A DNA stretch of 64,000 nt from Platycnemis pennipes (lineage: Eukaryota; Arthropoda; Insecta; Odonata; Platycnemididae), in contig OW121848.1 of the NCBI GenBank assembly GCA_933228895.1, positions 82,789,470 through 82,853,469 on the forward strand. Reading direction: 5' to 3'. Shown one piece after another: positions 37,485 through 50,439 of this stretch. A program made the position numbers and the translations under genes. Every line of letters begins with the position of its first letter. Position 1 is the stretch's first letter. The notes beneath the pieces were generated by a model, which saw only the letters and a program-made list of their open reading frames with translations, searched no databases and had not been told where the DNA came from.

Positions 37485-38239
37485 CTGCGGGATAGAGAGA
37501 GAGAGGGGAGCCGTGAGAAGGTGAGCGCGGAAGGGAATTGTCGGATGAGAGAGGGGGCAGGGGGATAAAGGGAGAGGGGACGAAGGGAGAGGAGCGTGCC
37601 CTTTCACGGAGGGGGTGAGTACGTCACGGATTTTTTTTGCAAATCTTCATTACAAGTAGGAGGGGGGCACGGGGCAGAAAGGGAGGAGAGAGAAACACCT
37701 GGCCATTCGGTGGAGTGAGGAGTATTCGGGAGAGAGTGTAATGCCGAGAGGGGCGGACGTGGGAAGCTACAAATAACACCGAAAGGAGGGATGACATCGC
37801 ATCCCGCATATACGCCACGAGCCTTAAAATTGGGCTTTCCCCGACACACGGGCGATATAATGAGGTCACAGCCTCGCATCTACCCCCTCCTACCTCCCTC
37901 CTCATTCCTTCACTCCCTCCCCCAATCCTCTAGCCGCGAAAGGAGTTTTCTTCCACTCTTGGAGCGCAGCCGAGGCGAAGCAAGAGGATTTTGAGTTTTA
38001 TTTTTGGTAAAGGAGATGATTCTGTTCCTGGGAGGAACTGGAATAAATTTCTGTGACGGGGAGAGAAAGGCTTCGGTGACGGAGGATGAGAAAAATACTG
38101 TTCGACCAAAGAGTCGGAGAGGTTGGTGGGCAAAATGTATCCAAGAGTAACCGAAGAGAGAGTAATGAAGTGGCCACCAAAAAAACTCTAAATTTCATTT
38201 CCAAATACACTGCGAAATCCTCATGCAACAAAAAAAATT
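37485..38239. other. GC-rich 5' side of exon C (intron)
   Basis: Immediately upstream of the exon C acceptor the intron stays purine-rich on the plus strand (pyrimidine-rich on the transcribed strand) for about 500 bp. Open frames here are compositional. No element recognised before 38230. Confidence 0.4.
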
Positions 38240-38392
38240 AATATTTAGGGGGAAGTAAAATCATGAAGGCTCTATCATCCGGGTGTCACCGCGTGGTCAA
38301 CGACGGGACGATAGTTTCGACTGCATTCCAGCAGGCGTCTTCAAGTGGAAGTCAAATAACTTGAATTTAAATCCCATTTCATAAAAAAAATT
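38240..38392 (-). mobile_element. hammerhead-bearing mini-retroelement, copy 6
   Basis: A 153-bp unit between direct repeats of AAAAAAAATT (38230-38239 and 38393-38402). The duplicated target is low-complexity, so the boundary is weaker than for copies 1-3, but it brackets the core symmetrically. Confidence 0.5.
38303..38347 (-). ncRNA. hammerhead ribozyme-like core, copy 6
   Basis: Minus strand: UUGAAGA (first core C replaced by U), one unpaired C, stem II with CUGC-UGGAAU-GCAG, GAA, helix III A-C-UAUC-G-U and C at the cleavage position. Probably inactive. Confidence 0.5.
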
Positions 38393-38402
38393 GATTTTTA
38401 AC

Positions 38403-41400
38403 AAGACGCATATACATGTAACAAGGCTGACACAATGCACGTGTTATAATGAACGGATGGAAACTAATTATACGAATGAAAAGTCCCGCAACACGACGAC
38501 TATAAGTGAGTGTTGCAATCCTTGGAATAAAAAAAATTGTTAAAAGAGGCATACCTTTCTGAGAGCACATTTTGGAGGAAAAGATTAGAATTTATATTAC
38601 ACTTTCACAATAAATATATCCATCTTAAAAGAACGAAAATCACTGTTGAAATTAAAATGAAATGAAACTAGCATGCAGAAATCGGAAGCAGTTTCATAAC
38701 TACTTAGCCACTGACTGACATAACAGGCTAGGCTATCTAAACCGCTGCATGATAAAGGATTTCAGCATTAACATAAATCACAAAATCTAATGAGTGGGTC
38801 AATTTCATATTCCAATTATGTATGACTATCCAGATTTCATCTCCGTGAGAAGTCAGCGGGATAGTGTGACGTCAGACGGTATCTCGTCTAAGGACATTTT
38901 AGAATGCGTGGAAGGAGGGACATAATTATTTACACCAATTCAATAGAAAACTCATCCACAGCTCAATTTAAACTAAGAATGTTAGTTAAAATATTTTATG
39001 CATAGCAGTGCGGCGAGAATAATCAATTACACGTTTAAGCGATATTATATTTCATGCCAGTGACACAGTCGCAAAAAACAGAATTGCAATCTCAGGAAGA
39101 GAGAAGGTATCAAATTTAAAATAAGAAAACCGTATCATTCCTTCCCACGCTGCTTCTAACGGCATACAACCCCCTCCAAGTAACTCGAAAATGTTTTCAA
39201 AATGAGTTTCGGCTATTTCTTCAGATGCAGGAAGCATCGTTTGAGACGATTATCACAATGAAAATCATTCGGACCACTAAAAGCGCCCTTAAACCATTTA
39301 ACTGACTGAAAATAATCTTACCAATTAAGAGAAGAAACAATGTCGAAATTACTGTAGCTGATATAAGCATTTCCACCTTTCTTTCTGACAAGTCTAACTT
39401 TTGTTCTTACAGAATGGTTTACTTGAAGCCAAATCATTTCAATAGGATTCAATCCCAATGACAGGGTGTTAGTCACACCCCTGTGTCTAGTTCGTCAATT
39501 CTCAAAATGTTTGAACATTTGATCAACTTAAAACAAACTTAAAACATAGAGGTATACTCATAAACACAATACTTATTCAAGTGTTCTTCAATATGTGGAC
39601 ATTTTTCCTCATCAGCTAATCCTAAATACTTCCTTCTAAGGTCTCTCCTAACCGTATCCAAGGATCTCTTTTTTAGAATAGTACTATGCACTGTGCTAAA
39701 AACTATAATGGAACATTAGGTATATTCCAGGATAGATAAGTTTACAGAACCAGCTCTCGTTCAACTACTCTCCCCAAAGTGGAATCGTGTATTTCTCTCT
39801 AATAGCTACTACCGAAAAGAAGACATGGAAAAAGATCCAAGAAACCATCTTTTATATGCTAAAGGTCACGCCCATTGGGTAGTAAAAATGATTTTTTTCT
39901 TGTTTCCAATAGAAAGGATGATTTTTGGCAATTAATTTTCTATTCGCTGCAGAGCCATGAATATCCAAATCATTGTTTCTCCGCTTGCATCAGCTGAGTT
40001 TTTCTTACACCGGTATATTCCAATCGCATTTTATTTGTCATGTACCATCATCAGAAGCACGTATAACCTTGTGAACTACAGTTAAAAGTTCAAGACCATA
40101 TTAAATTTTAAACGTGAAACACCCTACACATACAATTCTCTCCGTTTAAGACCATATAATGTCATAATTATCTCTACAATAAACCATTCAATTTGAATTG
40201 CAATTTCACATGACATTCACATGGTAGTATTCTGAAATGATGTTACCTTATCTTCACAGTTGTCACGCTACACTATGCCCTTACTTAACTTCCAATGGTT
40301 GAGCATTTTTCCATTTTATAATGTCTGCAGCCAATGCATTGCGTAATCTCATTATCTTTACATCTAGAGTTAACTTACCAACATCCTACTGTCGATAAAG
40401 CGATCTAAATCCGTACCCCGCATCCGCAAACAGAGGCAGTCAATTGATGGCGCTTTTACTAAAGTCACATTAATAAAAAAAATAGCTGGTGAACTGGCAA
40501 TAATATTCTTTCTCCTTTCCTGGAGTTACTAGACTTAATTACCCCACCACATCGCTGCTAAGCGATTGACTGACGTACGCTACAAAGAAACAATTAAGCC
40601 GTGGAGGTTAAAGCACGAAGCACTCAGGTTTGTAGACAATAAAAGAAACGAATATAGACGCTAACGGGAGTGTTTAAGTTGATAAGGTAAACAAACTTTA
40701 AAACATTCAATAAGTGACAGTAAATTTCCGAAGTCTTTCCCTCCACAATTCCCCAATCAACAAGTCTAACTTTTCCCAACCCTTTGTCTACATTAGCCGA
40801 GCGACAGTGGAGCAAGACATGGAAAACCAATACCTCCGGTACTTCGGTAAAAATTTTATCCAACGCTCCTTAGGATGGATCAACATGATAAGACAAATAG
40901 AGGAAGGATAACGCAAATAGAGAGAATGAATGTAGAGACAAAGAAATACTTAGGCTTCCGTTGTGTTTGAATTACAACCGTACACAAGTAGACTTTGGGT
41001 ACGTATTTACAGGAAAACTCGGGAGATGGGAGGAATAAAATATAGGAGTATTTGTCTCCATGCGTAAAGGAAAATAAACACAGCTCCAACCATATCTTAA
41101 TTCCTAGAGGCTTTAGAAATGTAAACTGTTCCCGTTGTATCATTTGAACCGCAAAAACACACAAAAATCAAAGGTTATAAAAAAATACTTGCAGCAAAAG
41201 CATAAAACGAACACCATTTTTGAATAAAGAAACAGCTCAGATCTATGGATTTCAAAAATAAATAAATTAAAGCTTTTACAGCACTAAGAATAATACTGCT
41301 TGAAATTCGAATGTGCAGACAGAATTTCCATGGCAGAGTATAAAGAAAATATTCCAGATACGTTGATTGCTTAGCGCAACTTGCTATCTAGTTGGATACC

Positions 41401-43024
41401 GTAGGAATGGCTCAACGGGTATGTTTAGCTAAATAAGACATGAAAATCCAAGAATTACTGTGCGTAGAAACAGCGACCGAGAGCAAATAAACTATGCAAA
41501 GAAAAATAATATGTAAACAGAACAAAACACTACGCGAATCAATAACGTAGCACATGAGGATTTACATCAGGGAGGAAAATGTTTTGAGCAATACGGAGTT
41601 AGAGAAGGAATGAAGGGTAGAAAAAAAAGAGTATGTGAGAAAGCAAGCAAACGAAAAGAGGGGAATCTTATTTGTAACAATATATGATTAAATTCCACAA
41701 CATCTTTAATCATCAAACTTATAATTAACAAGATCAGTAATGCACATTTTTAGACGTTTTTGCAATTCTGCATGAACTATCTTGTATGCGCGTGTTTAGT
41801 TTAGCCTAAATATTTCGAGGAAATTGTGTATAATATGAACTTTCCCTATATGTTAATCATAATCACTAATAGAATAGTGCTGCTAATATTAGTACGAGTA
41901 TGTAACGCATTTTAAGTGATAAATTTACACCGTCAAACCCTTGAGGTGGCTTACGGGGAACTCAGCAGATGTAGATAAAAATTTTAATAAATTATCGTCC
42001 ATGCATTAGTTTATGGAGTAGAGTCGGAAAGTACAAAAATATGAGACAAGCCACTACATTAGAGAATAACTGGAGAAAATTCAAAGCGTATAGAACAGAA
42101 GGAGCGAGGATACATAGGAAATATTATCGGAATGAAGAAGACCTTATGCTGAGGAAATATAATTTGGATTGAGCAGCAGGAAATGAACGAAAATCATATT
42201 CAGAAGGATCTAACGGCAACGTCATAAGTTAGTACACGCAAAGGAGTATGCATAAATGTCCATGCTCCTGGCACTCACATGTTCGAGTCATTAATGCTTA
42301 AATATGATACTGGCAGAACAAAATCAAAGCACTGAAAAGACTTATGGGTATAAAATTTAAAAAAATATATTGAAAGAGGCGTAATATATATCCGCAGTGC
42401 ATATGCATTAAATTAATACATAATGAGTGCCAGGAATAGAGTAGTTTCCTTCATCAAAGAAAACAGAATTCATCAATTGCAATTCGTGCCCCACCAAATA
42501 TGCACTCATTTTATGCAAAATATTTGGATTGAGAAATCCCAGTTTAATAGAGAATTAATAATTATAATATATGAATTTGAAAAAAATCAGAAATGGCTGG
42601 ATGCGCAGCCTTGATGCTGACGTAACAGGTATATAGTTTACGTTGCGAGAAATATTCGTCTCCTGAATTTACCATTGAATTTCAGAGCCCCTCAGCTCTT
42701 GTGAATATGAATTAATAATAGCCTATGAAAACTATCAAAGTTCTCAAAGTACCCTCCGTATTAATAGTCGTTTTATAGGCTCTAGAGCATCCTAACCGTG
42801 GAGTACTCTGCTACTGAAAAGCATGGTGTGAAGTTCGCGCGACTATGGTCCAACTTCACAGAGCGCTTCGTAAAATGAATGCTAACAGTTTTTAAATTAA
42901 TCAACTGAATAAAATCAAATAAATAAAAGTTAGTCATAATTAATTAACAGAATAATTATACCTCATATACTAGTTAATAAGCTCTAACGAAGTACACTGT
43001 CTGCTTGGAAGCGTTCGCAGCATC
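38403..43024. other. non-coding stretch (intron)
   Basis: AT-rich. It holds a small GGTGT/ACACC hairpin at 39463-39486 and a weak copy of the dispersed repeat at 41937-41985. No gene or other element supported. Confidence 0.4.
41937..41985 (+). repeat. dispersed short repeat, weak copy
   Basis: CCCTTGAGGTGGCTTACGGG followed by GCAGATGTAGAT matches the 3' block of the repeat seen at 62640-62700 and 7530-7585. Confidence 0.4.
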
Positions 43025-43032
43025 ACCTAGAG

Positions 43033-43461
43033 CAGGGGTTCCCAAACTGGGGGGGGCGCCCCCCCAGGGACGCGTGAAGACATGTCAGGGCCAGTCAAGA
43101 TATGCCAGCGAGACCAGTTAGAAATAAAAAATCTCTAAGTAAATAAAATCCATACATTTAACTAATTTTATGCTGTAGATTTATAAAATCAACCTTAATG
43201 TTTAGAAAACTTAACAATCTACTTGCATAAAACTCTTTTATATCACAAATATATAGCTTTTTGTCGATGTTTTTCTCTTAACAGTATTTCTTTAAATTGA
43301 ATCTTATAATGTTGCATGTTGTGATAGTAAAAATACATGTTTTGTTTTCAATTTAATAGTTGTTTTTTTCACATGCCCACAAAATTTACTGTGAAGGGGG
43401 GCGTGTAGGGTTTCCATTTTAACAGGAGGGGGCGTAGTACAAAAAATTTTGGGAACCCCTG
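43033..43461. mobile_element. non-autonomous hAT element (MITE)
   Basis: The 429-bp element has inverted termini CAGGGGTTCCCAAACT and (right end) TTTTGGGAACCCCTG and is flanked by a perfect 8-bp duplication ACCTAGAG (43025-43032 and 43462-43469), the diagnostic hAT combination. A GGGGGGGGCGCCCCCCC palindrome lies just inside the left end. No coding capacity. Confidence 0.9.
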
Positions 43462-43469
43462 ACCTAGAG

Positions 43470-45092
43470 GGAGGTAGAGGAACGAATGTCAAATCACAAG
43501 TATAATTCACCAGCATGCAATAGTTTGCCGTTGCGATCTCGCGCCGTTGAAGTTTTTCACTTTTTAATTAATGAGGAAAAGTACTTAACGTCATTTTAAA
43601 AGCGAACGGCTTAAAATAAGCACACCAGAAGTTATACACTTTTGATAAATACATTAAAAAATAATAGGAAACCACCGTATTTCAATACAGCAGCATGGTT
43701 CTCATAATAACGGCAGATACATATTCTAAGCTAATGGAATATCATAATCTCTCATGCCATTACCACCAAAATAATATCAAGTGAGAAGGTATTTGTTTAA
43801 GTTCACTTATTTAAGGGTAATTGTGTATATTAAATGGCTTTAGAAGCGGGCAGTGAATCGAGAAATATCTAAAGCTTAAAATCAAACACTCAAGAAAATG
43901 ATCACAAAGTAAAATGAGAATGGGACCGCATTTTTCAATGCCAGAAACAGAGGACGTTTTTTCCTCTCTAAAGGACGCAAAATGGGATTCATGAAGTCCA
44001 GTGCAAGCGACGTCTGGCAGCGATTTGAAATGTTGATAAAAGGGAACATAACCACCCGTCGCAACTTCAAAGGCAGGAGGGAAACGGCCGGCAATGCTAT
44101 TCGCTCTCTCCCTTACGGCTGATGAAATATATTTGATCCACATTAGCATCTCGTAAATCTCTTTGGTGGGGCATTATCAAGTGGTGCGGACCATATTGAA
44201 AGGGACTAATTCTGCTGAGATAATTGAAAAAAAAAAGAATATAACTGCATTGCTCAGCACAAAAAGTGGGAGTCAAGCCTGAAGCAGGCATTAAAGCAAT
44301 TGTAGATCACTATTATTTTCCTTTTTCGAAAGGTTATGATTACAATAACAGACCTGGGGCGAAAACAACATAAAAATACCCTATTCTGCGACTAGATGAT
44401 CTCTTAATAATTTGACTTTTTAAGAGACTCACTATGTAAAATAAAAAGGGTCACAGCAAAGAGAAAAAAGTAAATAAGCAGAGTACGTTCGCACACGACC
44501 ATTTTCAGGCGGCGGATAAATTTGATGAAAGAAATTGGATAGCACTGCGAGACAAGCGTGGAATATAAAAGCTTCTACCAAAGAAAAAATTTTGAGTTCA
44601 ACGCGGAGGAGTGAGCTGAAGGATATTTCCGAAGTTGTTTCATTTGTGCGGGGCCAGAGACGGAAATGGTGAGGTATACATTAGAAGGGCAATGACTTTT
44701 TTGAAATCGAGCAAAAAAGGCTTTGGAACATGAAACATGCTTTATGCTACATGGGAATCTATGCGCATATAACAAGTGTGATTTTTATTTATGAAAGATA
44801 TGCACGCTTAATTTCCACACCAGAAACAATGAGCTCCTTGAAACAACGGGTATAAAATGCAGCTAAAACATAATTAAAAACAATTCATTGGAGGGCAGAA
44901 AAACTTGAACAATGGTTTAGATACTCTAACATTCATTTCGCCAAATATAACATGTAAAATCAAAGGAATGAGTGCATCGATTTCTTCTTACAAGGTTGTT
45001 CGTGATATTTAATAATAAAAAGTTCATATTAAATCAAGCCCGTATATTTCCACACCAGCATAGATAGCACTCCATAAAGTACTCATAACTAC
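43470..45092. other. non-coding stretch (intron)
   Basis: AT-rich, no supported feature. Confidence 0.4.
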
Positions 45093-45218
45093 CTGAACAT
45101 TAGAATACCAATCACTCCCTTTTTTCAATACATCTTCATGCTTTGAGCCCCCAAGATGAATATCACCATAAAAAATAGTTATAAGAATAACACACAGACT
45201 GATTGTATGCTGCACCAT
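45093..45218 (-). CDS. possible first exon of a small secreted peptide
   Basis: The minus strand has an ATG (45218, context TCAATGG) opening a 42-codon frame that begins MVQHTISLCVILITIFYG, a plausible signal peptide, followed by a polar segment (GGSKHEDVLKKGSDWYSNVQ). A CAG/GTAGTT donor ends it in phase 0 at 45093. No second exon, promoter or known family was found, so this may be chance. It lies on the same strand as the host gene, within its 17-kb intron. Confidence 0.2.
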
Positions 45219-45942
45219 TGACGATGGTGACAACGCAAAATATCAAACTTTCCGTGCTAATTGCAACATAAAGAACTTATAAATACAGACCATGTATGTA
45301 GTAGAAGAAAATTAAATTAATGGATGAAGGCGATACTTTGTCGAAATTACGAACGTTAAACATGGAAAATGAAACAAAGTTTGTTTCATTTACCACAGTA
45401 GAAGAAAAGCCAGGACTAATGCTAAACTAAGTAAACAAAATATTGAAGAGGTGGAAGAGTACTGTTACCTGGGAAGCCGAGTAACCAGTGATGGACGAAG
45501 TAAAAGAGAAACTGTCAGTAGAATTGCTCAGACGAAAAAGGCATTTTGCCAAAAGAATATTCTGCTTACAGTTAGAAATACAAGCGTGGAAGTAAGGAAA
45601 CATTTCATTCGAACAAACATCTAAAGCAGGCTACAATATGTCAGCGAAGCATGGATTATAACAGCTGCAGAGAAGTCAAGGCTGGAAGCATTTGAAATGG
45701 GGTACTATCGAAAAATTATTGAGATGAAATAAATCGACCGAGCGAAAAACGAAGAAGTCTTAAGAAGAGTGGGAGAGGTCTGCTAAAACCTTAAAAAGAA
45801 GCCGGGACAACGTTATCGGCCATATCTTAAGACACGATGGCCTGATGAAGACAATCGTCGAGGTAAAAGTGAACGGGAAGAATGGAATGGGCAGGTCTCG
45901 TATGCTATATATGGAACAAGATGTGAAGGTAAAAAAAAGAAT

Positions 45943-46171
45943 TAGAGATACAATTGTTTATGGAATTTTTTGGTCGTAGTATTTGGATGATTAAAATCAA
46001 TGTCAGCCTACGTTTCGCCTTTTTTAATTAGACTTCCTCGTTTCGTCGTAAAAAAGGCGAAACATTGGCTGAAATTGGTGTTGATCATCCAAATACTACG
46101 ACCAAAAAACTCCATATACAATTCTATCTCTAATTAAAGAGAAGTGTCAATAAGAATAAATAAATACAAGT
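45943..46171 (-). mobile_element. hammerhead-bearing mini-retroelement, copy 7
   Basis: A 229-bp unit flanked by a 13-bp direct repeat TAAAAAAAAGAAT (45930-45942 and 46172-46184), inserted in the LINE remnant. It is mostly an inverted repeat: arms 45943-46013 and about 46059-46136 share GGTCGTAGTATTTGGATGAT and GGCGAAAC. Confidence 0.75.
46005..46041 (-). ncRNA. hammerhead ribozyme-like core, copy 7
   Basis: Minus strand: CGAGGA (CUGAGGA lacking its U), one unpaired A, stem II GUCU..AGGC around an AU-rich loop, GAA, palindrome ACGU, and A at the cleavage position. The core deletion suggests an inactive copy. Confidence 0.5.
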
Positions 46172-46278
46172 TAAAAAAAAGAATAACGTCAATATAAAGA
46201 GGTTGGCCGATAGGAGAATCGAGTGGAGAGCTGCGTCAAACCAATCTTAGGATTTTTGACGATGATGATGATGATGAC

Positions 46279-47667
46279 AAGCTATTAAAACATAAACACT
46301 TGAATTATGGGCCAAAATTTACATCCTGTACATATCGTCGAATTTTATTTTGGCAAACATTGCTCCAACTATCCAAGAGTAACCCTCAATCCTCATGCCA
46401 GAACTTACAATTAGTGCCATCTTAACTTTAACTGCTATTCGTACAATTTGCACATTCCGTAATTATGCTCAGTTTGCTGAACCAAGTTAAGCGGCGTTTT
46501 TATTGAGTTTCCAAGACGCAGCGGCAAGGTCTGCAGAGAGACAAACCACGTCGGTATATCCCCAGCTTGGCCTAAGTTAAAGGCCGATTCAATGGGCTTA
46601 AGTGGGATGCTTGGGGGTTTGCCGAAAATTCATTCCCCATAAAGCGTTCCGGGCACTCTATGGTGGTTTTGGATGGCATAAAGATGAAACGATAAGCTCA
46701 CTTGAGTGCTTACACCTTGGGAACGAAATAAACGGAAGTCAAGAAAGAACATGGAAAGACAAATGTTGGGTAATAAGAAGAGTGAACGGATCCCCCTTTC
46801 CGGGAATGATTTTCAGGGGCGACGTAAGTCATAATTGGTGAGCATAAAATATGATTGAATCCTTATGCAGAGGTTATTACTTATATTCAGACTAAGGATT
46901 TCACATCAGACTTAGCGGCTAGAGGATAAAATTGTAATTAATTTTCTCTGAGTATTGCTTTTCTCTCCCAGAATACCAGATTTAATAATTACACTAAATC
47001 TCTCAGTTCAGTCAAAAAACACAAACAAATAGTAATAAAACCCAAAATCTTCGTAGCAAGAGTATTGGCTGGTCCTATAAATAGCGGCAGTGACCTTAAC
47101 CAGAATTGCCTCCAACAAACATTTTTCCTTCAACAACGAGGGAATTACGGAAGGAATTTAAGAAAGATGATTTCTTGAGTTTGCCCGCAATCGTGGCCAA
47201 AACACATGTCATACATTGCTAGAAAGAGTTGATAGAAGTCCTTTCCACCGATGAGAACAGACAAAAACATTAAATATCAAGTCTCGCGCTTAAGTTTCCT
47301 CACCAAACTGAAGAAATAATTTAAACCCTATAAAATTAGTAATACTTCGAAAGTCAAGAATGGCAGGTAAAAACATTTCTCATACATCACAATTTTTCTT
47401 AAATTAAAAGAATTAAATTCCAGGAAAATATGTACAACGTGGTCACGTAGCTGAATGAGTCATGAGTGCCTCGATTAGCAAACAAGCTGTAGTCAGAAAC
47501 AAAATTAGTCACGCCACTGGCTCGGTAGCCACAGATCTTTATGCCACCCCAAGCTTACGACCATTTGTAGGAATAATTTCAGTGAACTGAAAGTCAATAC
47601 CATTCGATCTGAGTTTCACCCATTTATATTTCATTACAATCGTAGAAAAGGAACGATTCTTTCCAAA
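46279..47667. other. non-coding stretch (intron)
   Basis: AT-rich. A 79-codon plus frame at 46602 has no recognisable content. No element supported. Confidence 0.4.
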
Positions 47668-47876
47668 TACGAGGGTGGTTCGAGAAGTTCGCGGCTTGAT
47701 ACGCAGATGACGCATGTGGAATCAAATGACGTATAATAAATATACAGTATTATCCTTTTTATGGTGTGATGCAAAGTTTTTGGCGTGTGCCTTCAGTTTC
47801 TTGTATGCAACAGTCAAGTAAATAATAAGTTTTGAAATGTATTTAAAGAATTGATGAAGTTCAAAATAAATTGAAG

Positions 47877-48130
47877 GATCGCGAACTAGCCGCGAGAAAA
47901 TTAACGGCGTTACCCGCTGAAATGCAAAATTGCAGTAATTCCACAGAGAATAAAATCATTCTCCTTGACCGGGATTCGAACCCGGATTCCCTGATTTCCG
48001 GCCACGTGCTTTTACCAATTAGGCTACCGAAGCTGTGAAATATTGGAGGCCTTAAAGGAACTAGATGCTCTCGAACTGCTAGGCATATTATGCCACAAAG
48101 CAGTCGATGTCGTGCGCATGACGCCACCGT
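47877..48130 (-). repeat. tRNA-derived SINE
   Basis: The minus strand carries A box TAGCCTAATTGG (48027-48016) and B box GGTTCGAATCC (47982-47972) with a CCGGG/CCCGG T-stem, but the acceptor and anticodon arms do not pair as in a working tRNA. Flanking GC-richer sequence on both sides looks like SINE head and body. It lies in the left part of the mariner. Confidence 0.6.
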
Positions 48131-49016
48131 CCAAGAGGTTAAGGCCGAACTTTAAACACTAAGGGGCTCGCTGTATAACAAAAAACAGAGATTTTTTTCT
48201 GTGGAATTTCTGAAGTCCAAAATTCTAAAAAGTACTATGCTTAAAGGGTGTAACTCCAACGGACAGATAAAAGAGTTAAATTCTACGTTGACAGATTCTT
48301 TCCATTCGTTTCGACTAAAAAACTGGGCTGATATATTTAAACGCCGTCATGCATCAACACAGGACTCTGAAAGCTACTGAAACCTAAAGGTACCTTTTCC
48401 AAGGAGCGACTGCAGTGATGATCGCTCAGCGATCATCGTGATAGCCTACATGTAATGTATTACAATGCAACCATTTCCAACAAACGATTATTGCCGGAGT
48501 CGCTGGCGTCGGTCGCTGAGCGATTATAGGAGCCTGCCCAGAGAGGTGTCACAATCGCAGTCGCTAACGATTACTTGCCAGGGAATTCAGTGAAACCATA
48601 GCGTGCGGTTCAACAAGGATCAATTTTTCATCGGAAAAGTATGAAAATCTGACAGAAGAAGTGAGTAGGATATATTTTGGGACATGCGTGTGAAAGAATA
48701 TATTCGGAGAGAGGTCGCTGAATACGTAAGAAGACCAGGTGAGTTCAATCACAATTCATAGTTTTTAGTGATTAATTTTTGTCTACTTTTGTCTAAAATA
48801 ATGACTAGTCTGTAAATAATTTCCAAAACTTCTGAAATTTCATAAATTGATTATTCTGTCACCGTATTATCGAATTTTTCGATTGATAAATGGGGTTTCT
48901 TTACGTTTTTTTTATCTTTTAAGTCTGAAATAAATGTGATCATTGCCCACCTTTTATAATTTACGAATGAAAGCACTGGTGTTCCTTTAGTTCACCAACC
49001 AATACACAAGGGAGCA

Positions 49017-49290
49017 TCATGCCAGAATTTGGTAGCTTGCGTGGAGAAGGGAGCAGTGTTCCACTTGCATCTTTTTTCCCATTTCTGATTTATCAAAAAT
49101 TTCTCTATCTCCTTCCTTTCCGTAGGAGCCAACATCAAAATACATAACTTCAAGAGTTGGCATGAACCACAGTGAGCAGGGCGATGGAAAAATAACCCAT
49201 GTAATTAAAGAAAAGGTAGCCGGTCTTGCTGGGAAGGACGATTCTAATGTGCTTTCCATCTATAGCAGCCACACAATTTGGGAAATTCCA
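49017..49290 (-). pseudogene. Harbinger transposase catalytic fragment
   Basis: The minus strand reads FPNCVAAIDGKHIRI, then FFNYMGYFSIALLTVVHAN and, after a frameshift near 49150, YFDVGSYGKEGDREIF. These are signature blocks of the DDE_Tnp_4/Harbinger transposase, with the first catalytic Asp in AIDGKH. The second catalytic region (normally a VGDxAFPL block) is degraded just downstream (near 48990), and no third acidic residue was found. Non-functional. Confidence 0.85.
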
Positions 49291-49583
49291 TCGTTGGTAG
49301 AACTGTTATTAAAGGTTATTATTTCTTAAGAAGATAAAGAGGGCAACCAATCGGCATTAGTTTTTTGTCAGAGCATTCAAGGTAGAAGTAACAATCTTGC
49401 TAAGTACCAGTAAAAACTCGGAATTGAAACCATAGGGAATGATAAGACTTCCCAGTTACCAAAAACCTGCGAACTGTATAATATTTGTACATTTCCGTTC
49501 TTATAGTAATTACTAACACACAATTTATGGAAAAATTTTTCTAAAAGTAATTCCTAATAAAAATATTTTCCTGTTTCCCATAG

Positions 49584-50200
49584 TGGACTGAAAAAAAACG
49601 CTGGAAAAACATCAAGGGCACCTATGACAGGAGGAAGAGAGAGGTGCCACCGAAAGGCTCAGAGGCTGCTCCCGATAAGAAAAAAATGGCAGCTAAAAGA
49701 AAAGCTGCCATTTCTACAATTCACGGAGGACCCCAGGGAAACCACGTCAAATGTGAAGGATTCGGCTGATGCAGGAATCACATCCGAAAGGGAAGAAGGT
49801 GAATCCCTACCTGATTGTGAGCAGACAGAGCAGAGCGAACAAATATGTGTTAGTGCGGAAGTTGCTTCCTCAATAAACTCGGAAGAAGGAGTAAAGAGAG
49901 GTGGAACCGATTGTGCGTTTCCAAAAAAAATGCTAAGCATAAATGTTTATGTCTACTCGAAAAAAGGGACAAAGAACACAAACATACAATGGAAACTTTA
50001 CAAGCTGAAGAAGAGGATGATGTGGACTTATTTTTTTGAAATATTTACAAAACAATTGAAAAACTCATTCCAGATTTTATTACCCCGATAAAATTGCAAA
50101 CTTTAACACTCATTTCTAATTCTGAGAATGAAATGAGAAGGCAGAAGGAACTTCAGCTGCATAGTCTATCCTTTTCCACACCCTCCACATCGGCAAGTTT
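49584..50200 (+). pseudogene. MADF-BESS protein gene remnant
   Basis: After a strong acceptor-like site (TTTTCCTGTTTCCCATAG/TGG at 49583) the frame reads KRWKNIKGTYDRRKRE, the second half of a MADF DNA-binding domain, then (frame +1 after an A-run indel near 49685) WQLKEKLPFLQFTEDP, a long acidic Ser/Glu-rich linker and (after another shift near 50030) EDDVDLFF and KTIEKLIPDFITPIKLQTL, a BESS-type C-terminal motif. MADF/Myb-like partner proteins are known companions of Harbinger transposases. No N-terminal MADF half was recognised upstream. At least two frameshifts make it a pseudogene. Confidence 0.7.
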
Positions 50201-50439
50201 AATCAAAATTCATAGTTTTAGTGATTAATTTTTGTCTACTTTTCTCTCAAATAAACCCCACTTAGTGGCAGTTCTTTACTAACCTCACCAGTTGATACCA
50301 GTGCATATAAAATTTATGAGCATTTATGAAAAAGTGGAAGTGAATTCTTTTAGTTCCTATCATTCACTATTTTTTGTTTTTATGTTACTTTAATCTTTCT
50401 TTTCCTGTATCCAAATTATTTTAAAGTAGACATATTTCT

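Larger units (their letters stand above)
45440..46278 (+). mobile_element. LINE reverse-transcriptase tail, interrupted
   Basis: The plus strand gives VEEYCYLGSRVTSDGRSKRE, RIAQTKKAF, a degraded SEAW block, EAFEMGYYRKI, NEEVLRRVGE and NVIGHILRHDGLMKTIVEVK. This is the standard C-terminal tail of an arthropod LINE polyprotein, with several stops. The 3' end resumes at 46200 (GGTTGGCCGATAGGAGAATC) and closes with a (GAT)n tail at 46261-46276. The hammerhead element at 45943-46171 is inserted between the two parts. Confidence 0.75.
48753..50256 (+). repeat. direct repeat pair inside the Harbinger
   Basis: About 55 bp at 48748-48803 recurs at 50201-50254 in the same orientation, including ATTCATAGTTTT and AGTGATTAATTTTTGTCTAC, with only a few differences. 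The pair brackets the catalytic transposase fragment and the MADF-BESS remnant and may record an internal duplication. Confidence 0.7.

Noticed and set aside
40001..40080. CATCATCAG string suggesting a hammerhead on the minus strand
   Set aside because: No GAAAC half at a workable distance and no paired stems.
47960..48035. possible functional tRNA gene (minus)
   Set aside because: A and B boxes and T-stem are present, but the acceptor stem mispairs and there is no proper anticodon arm. It fits a SINE better.
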